A DNA stretch of 64,000 nt from Mycobacterium sp. 1274761.0 (GTDB lineage: Bacteria > Actinomycetota > Actinomycetes > Mycobacteriales > Mycobacteriaceae). Shown here piece after piece: positions 62,661 to 64,000 of this stretch. The DNA lies in the NCBI RefSeq assembly GCF_001668615.1, contig NZ_LZMC01000038.1, positions 1 to 64,000 on the forward strand, in the 5' to 3' direction. The position numbers and the translations under genes are program-made. Each line of letters opens with the position of its first letter. Within the stretch, counting starts at the first letter, position 1. The notes below the pieces were generated by a model. That model searched no databases, was not told where the DNA came from, and saw only the letters and a program-made list of their open reading frames with translations.

Positions 62661-63589
62661 CCCGGCGCCGGGCCGTGCTCGGCGGCCTAAGCGTCATCGC
62701 CGTCGTGCTGGCCGCCTCGGCCGCGGCCTGGGCGGTGGCGTTCGACCAGGCGGCGCCTGCTGCCACGGTGGTGCGCGCGTTCGCCGACTGCGCGGCCGTC
62801 GCCACGCTCGGCCTGGCGGTGGCGCCGATGCTCGACGCCGGCCGTCACCGTGCCGAGTTGGTGCTGCGCGCTGGCCGGCCGTTGGTGAGGGCGGCCGGTC
62901 TCTGGCTGCTCGCCGAGATGTGCCGTCTCGCGGTCGGTGCCGCCGAGGCCGCTGCTGTCCCGCTCAGCCGGGTCGGGGTCGCGGCCACGGCCCAGTTCGC
63001 CTGGACGACGTCGACGGGGCGGTCGGGTCTGTTTAGCGTCGTGGCGGCCCTCCTGGTGCTAATCGTGGCGCTGGCCGGGGTGAGGACGCAGGCCGCGGCC
63101 GTCGCCATTGTGGGGGTTACGGCGATCGGTCTGGCCGCACGCACGATCGGTGGCCACACGTCGGCCAGCGGGCTCGGCGCCGTCGCGGTCGCGATCCATG
63201 TGCTGGCCGCCGCGACGTGGTGCGGGGCGTTGGCGGCGCTGGCGTTGACCGTGGAGCACCGCGGTCAGTGGGCTCGGGTGCTGCCGAAATTTTCCGAGCT
63301 GTCGTTGGCGTGCGTGCTGGCGTTGCTGGCCGGCGGCGTGATGGGCGCACTTGCCGTGCTGGGTTCGCCGTCGCAGTTGTTCGCCACGGGTTACGGGCGG
63401 CTGTTGCTGACAAAGATCATCCTGACCGCCCTGCTGATAGCGCTGGCGTGGCGTAACCGCGCCCGGTGGTTGCCCGCGGCGAAGTCCCACCGGGCCACGG
63501 CGTATGTGTCGCGGTGGCGGTCGCTGACCGAGCTGGCAATCATGACGGTGGCCCTGACCATGGCCGCCGCGCTGTCGGTTACCGGTTAG
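62657..63589 (+). CDS. CopD-type copper-transport membrane protein
   Basis: A 310-residue polytopic protein with eight or so hydrophobic helices and the CopD core, including GGHTSASGLGAVAVAIHVLAAATWCGALAAL and the His, Met and Trp residues typical of the family (copper import through the membrane). The GTG at 62657 overlaps the copC stop. The operon order Rv3851-like, ycnI, copC, copD points to periplasmic copper capture and uptake. No copper-responsive operator was recognised upstream. Confidence 0.88.
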   Translation: MTRRRAVLGGLSVIAVVLAASAAAWAVAFDQAAPAATVVRAFADCAAVATLGLAVAPMLDAGRHRAELVLRAGRPLVRAAGLWLLAEMCRLAVGAAEAAAVPLSRVGVAATAQFAWTTSTGRSGLFSVVAALLVLIVALAGVRTQAAAVAIVGVTAIGLAARTIGGHTSASGLGAVAVAIHVLAAATWCGALAALALTVEHRGQWARVLPKFSELSLACVLALLAGGVMGALAVLGSPSQLFATGYGRLLLTKIILTALLIALAWRNRARWLPAAKSHRATAYVSRWRSLTELAIMTVALTMAAALSVTG

Positions 63590-63633
63590 GGTGGAATGGC
63601 TTTGAGGACGAGACACTGCAAAGGAGCAGCCTG

Positions 63634-64000
63634 ATGGCCGACCCGCAGGATCGACCCGACGAGAAGCGGGGCGCTCCCCCGGCCGCGCCGCAGTTCTTAG
63701 ACGCTGCGCCTGCCGGGCGGCCTGCGCCCGAGCCGCCCGCCGCCGAGCCGCCAGCACCGCCGCCTCCGGCCCCTCCGGCCAAGAAGTCCGCCAAGAAAGC
63801 CGCGAAGAAGGCCGCCAAGAAGGCGCCCGCCAAGACACCCAAGAAGGTGCCGGCGAAGGCGGCCAAGAAAGCCGCCCCGGCGAAAAAGGGGGCGCCCAAG
63901 AAGGCACCCGCCAAGAAAGCGCCGCCCGAGGCCGCACCCAAATCGCCTGACACCAACGGCGCGGGCAATGTCGCCGACGCGGCCAAGGAGGTCGCGGCAC
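63634..64000 (+). CDS. hns: H-NS-like nucleoid protein Hns, truncated by the window edge
   Basis: The first 122 codons of a basic protein homologous to M. tuberculosis Rv3852: MADPQDRPDEKRG, a Pro/Ala-rich stretch, then repeated AKK/PAKK units (SAKKAAKKAAKKAPAK and similar) and NGAGNVADAAKE. The Lys/Ala/Pro repeats resemble the C-terminal tail of histone H1 and bind DNA; the reference protein ends with a membrane helix outside this window. The ATG at 63634 follows AAGGAG (63620-63625). The region is unusually rich in AAG/AAA within a GC-rich genome. Confidence 0.9.
   Translation, partial: MADPQDRPDEKRGAPPAAPQFLDAAPAGRPAPEPPAAEPPAPPPPAPPAKKSAKKAAKKAAKKAPAKTPKKVPAKAAKKAAPAKKGAPKKAPAKKAPPEAAPKSPDTNGAGNVADAAKEVAA

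Overview
The window is chromosomal DNA of a Mycobacterium, most likely a rapid-growing (Mycolicibacterium-type) species. It is GC-rich and uses many GTG starts. Nearly every gene matches, in order, the M. tuberculosis block Rv3789 to Rv3852. Family and synteny statements rest on remembered sequences, since no search could be run.

Region 1 (1-14405, + strand) makes and uses arabinose for the cell wall. It holds the tail of an HNH/DUF222-type protein, a GtrA-like membrane protein, dprE1-dprE2 (decaprenyl-phospho-arabinose synthesis), aftA, and the arabinosyltransferases embC, embA and embB. Region 2 (14440-17250) is furA-katG (peroxide regulator and catalase-peroxidase), which sits elsewhere in M. 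tuberculosis. Region 3 (17279-26128, - strand) is fadD32-pks13-accD4, the mycolic acid condensation operon. Region 4 (26386-36787, - strand) holds the Culp6 esterase, a DUF732-like lipoprotein, MPT51 (fbpD), antigen 85 (fbpA) and the tightly overlapping galactan/arabinan set glf-glfT2-PAP2 phosphatase-ubiA-aftB. Together, regions 1, 3 and 4 build the mycolyl-arabinogalactan core of the envelope.

Region 5 (36953-44456) carries erp, a peptidoglycan amidase, a HAD phosphatase, two PlsC acyltransferases, a Rieske/metallo-beta-lactamase protein and the remains of a zinc alcohol dehydrogenase. The sulfolipid locus found here in M. tuberculosis is missing. Region 6 (44492-54564) has serS (with an apparent single-base frameshift), a septum-formation-type protein, a mini-metallopeptidase, a cysteine-rich small protein, a phosphoglycerate-mutase-like protein, pheA, a DUF2470 gene behind IdeR-like iron boxes, a CPBP protease, a full-length LCP ligase, glpQ1, a DUF4328 protein and a rhodanese. 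The ferritin gene bfrB, expected between the LCP gene and glpQ1, is absent.

Region 7 (54565-64000) is the most unusual. A non-coding stretch with clustered DnaA-box-like sequences precedes a nickel superoxide dismutase (sodN) and its maturation protease (sodX), which occupy the place of the Fe/Mn enzyme sodA. Then come espR, a convergent ImmA/IrrE protease plus MAB_1171c-like membrane protein pair, a secreted Pro/Gly-rich protein, the Rv3850 and Rv3851 homologues, a YcnI-CopC-CopD copper module, and the start of the Lys/Ala/Pro-rich hns gene at the right edge. No tRNA, rRNA, insertion sequence or CRISPR array was recognised.
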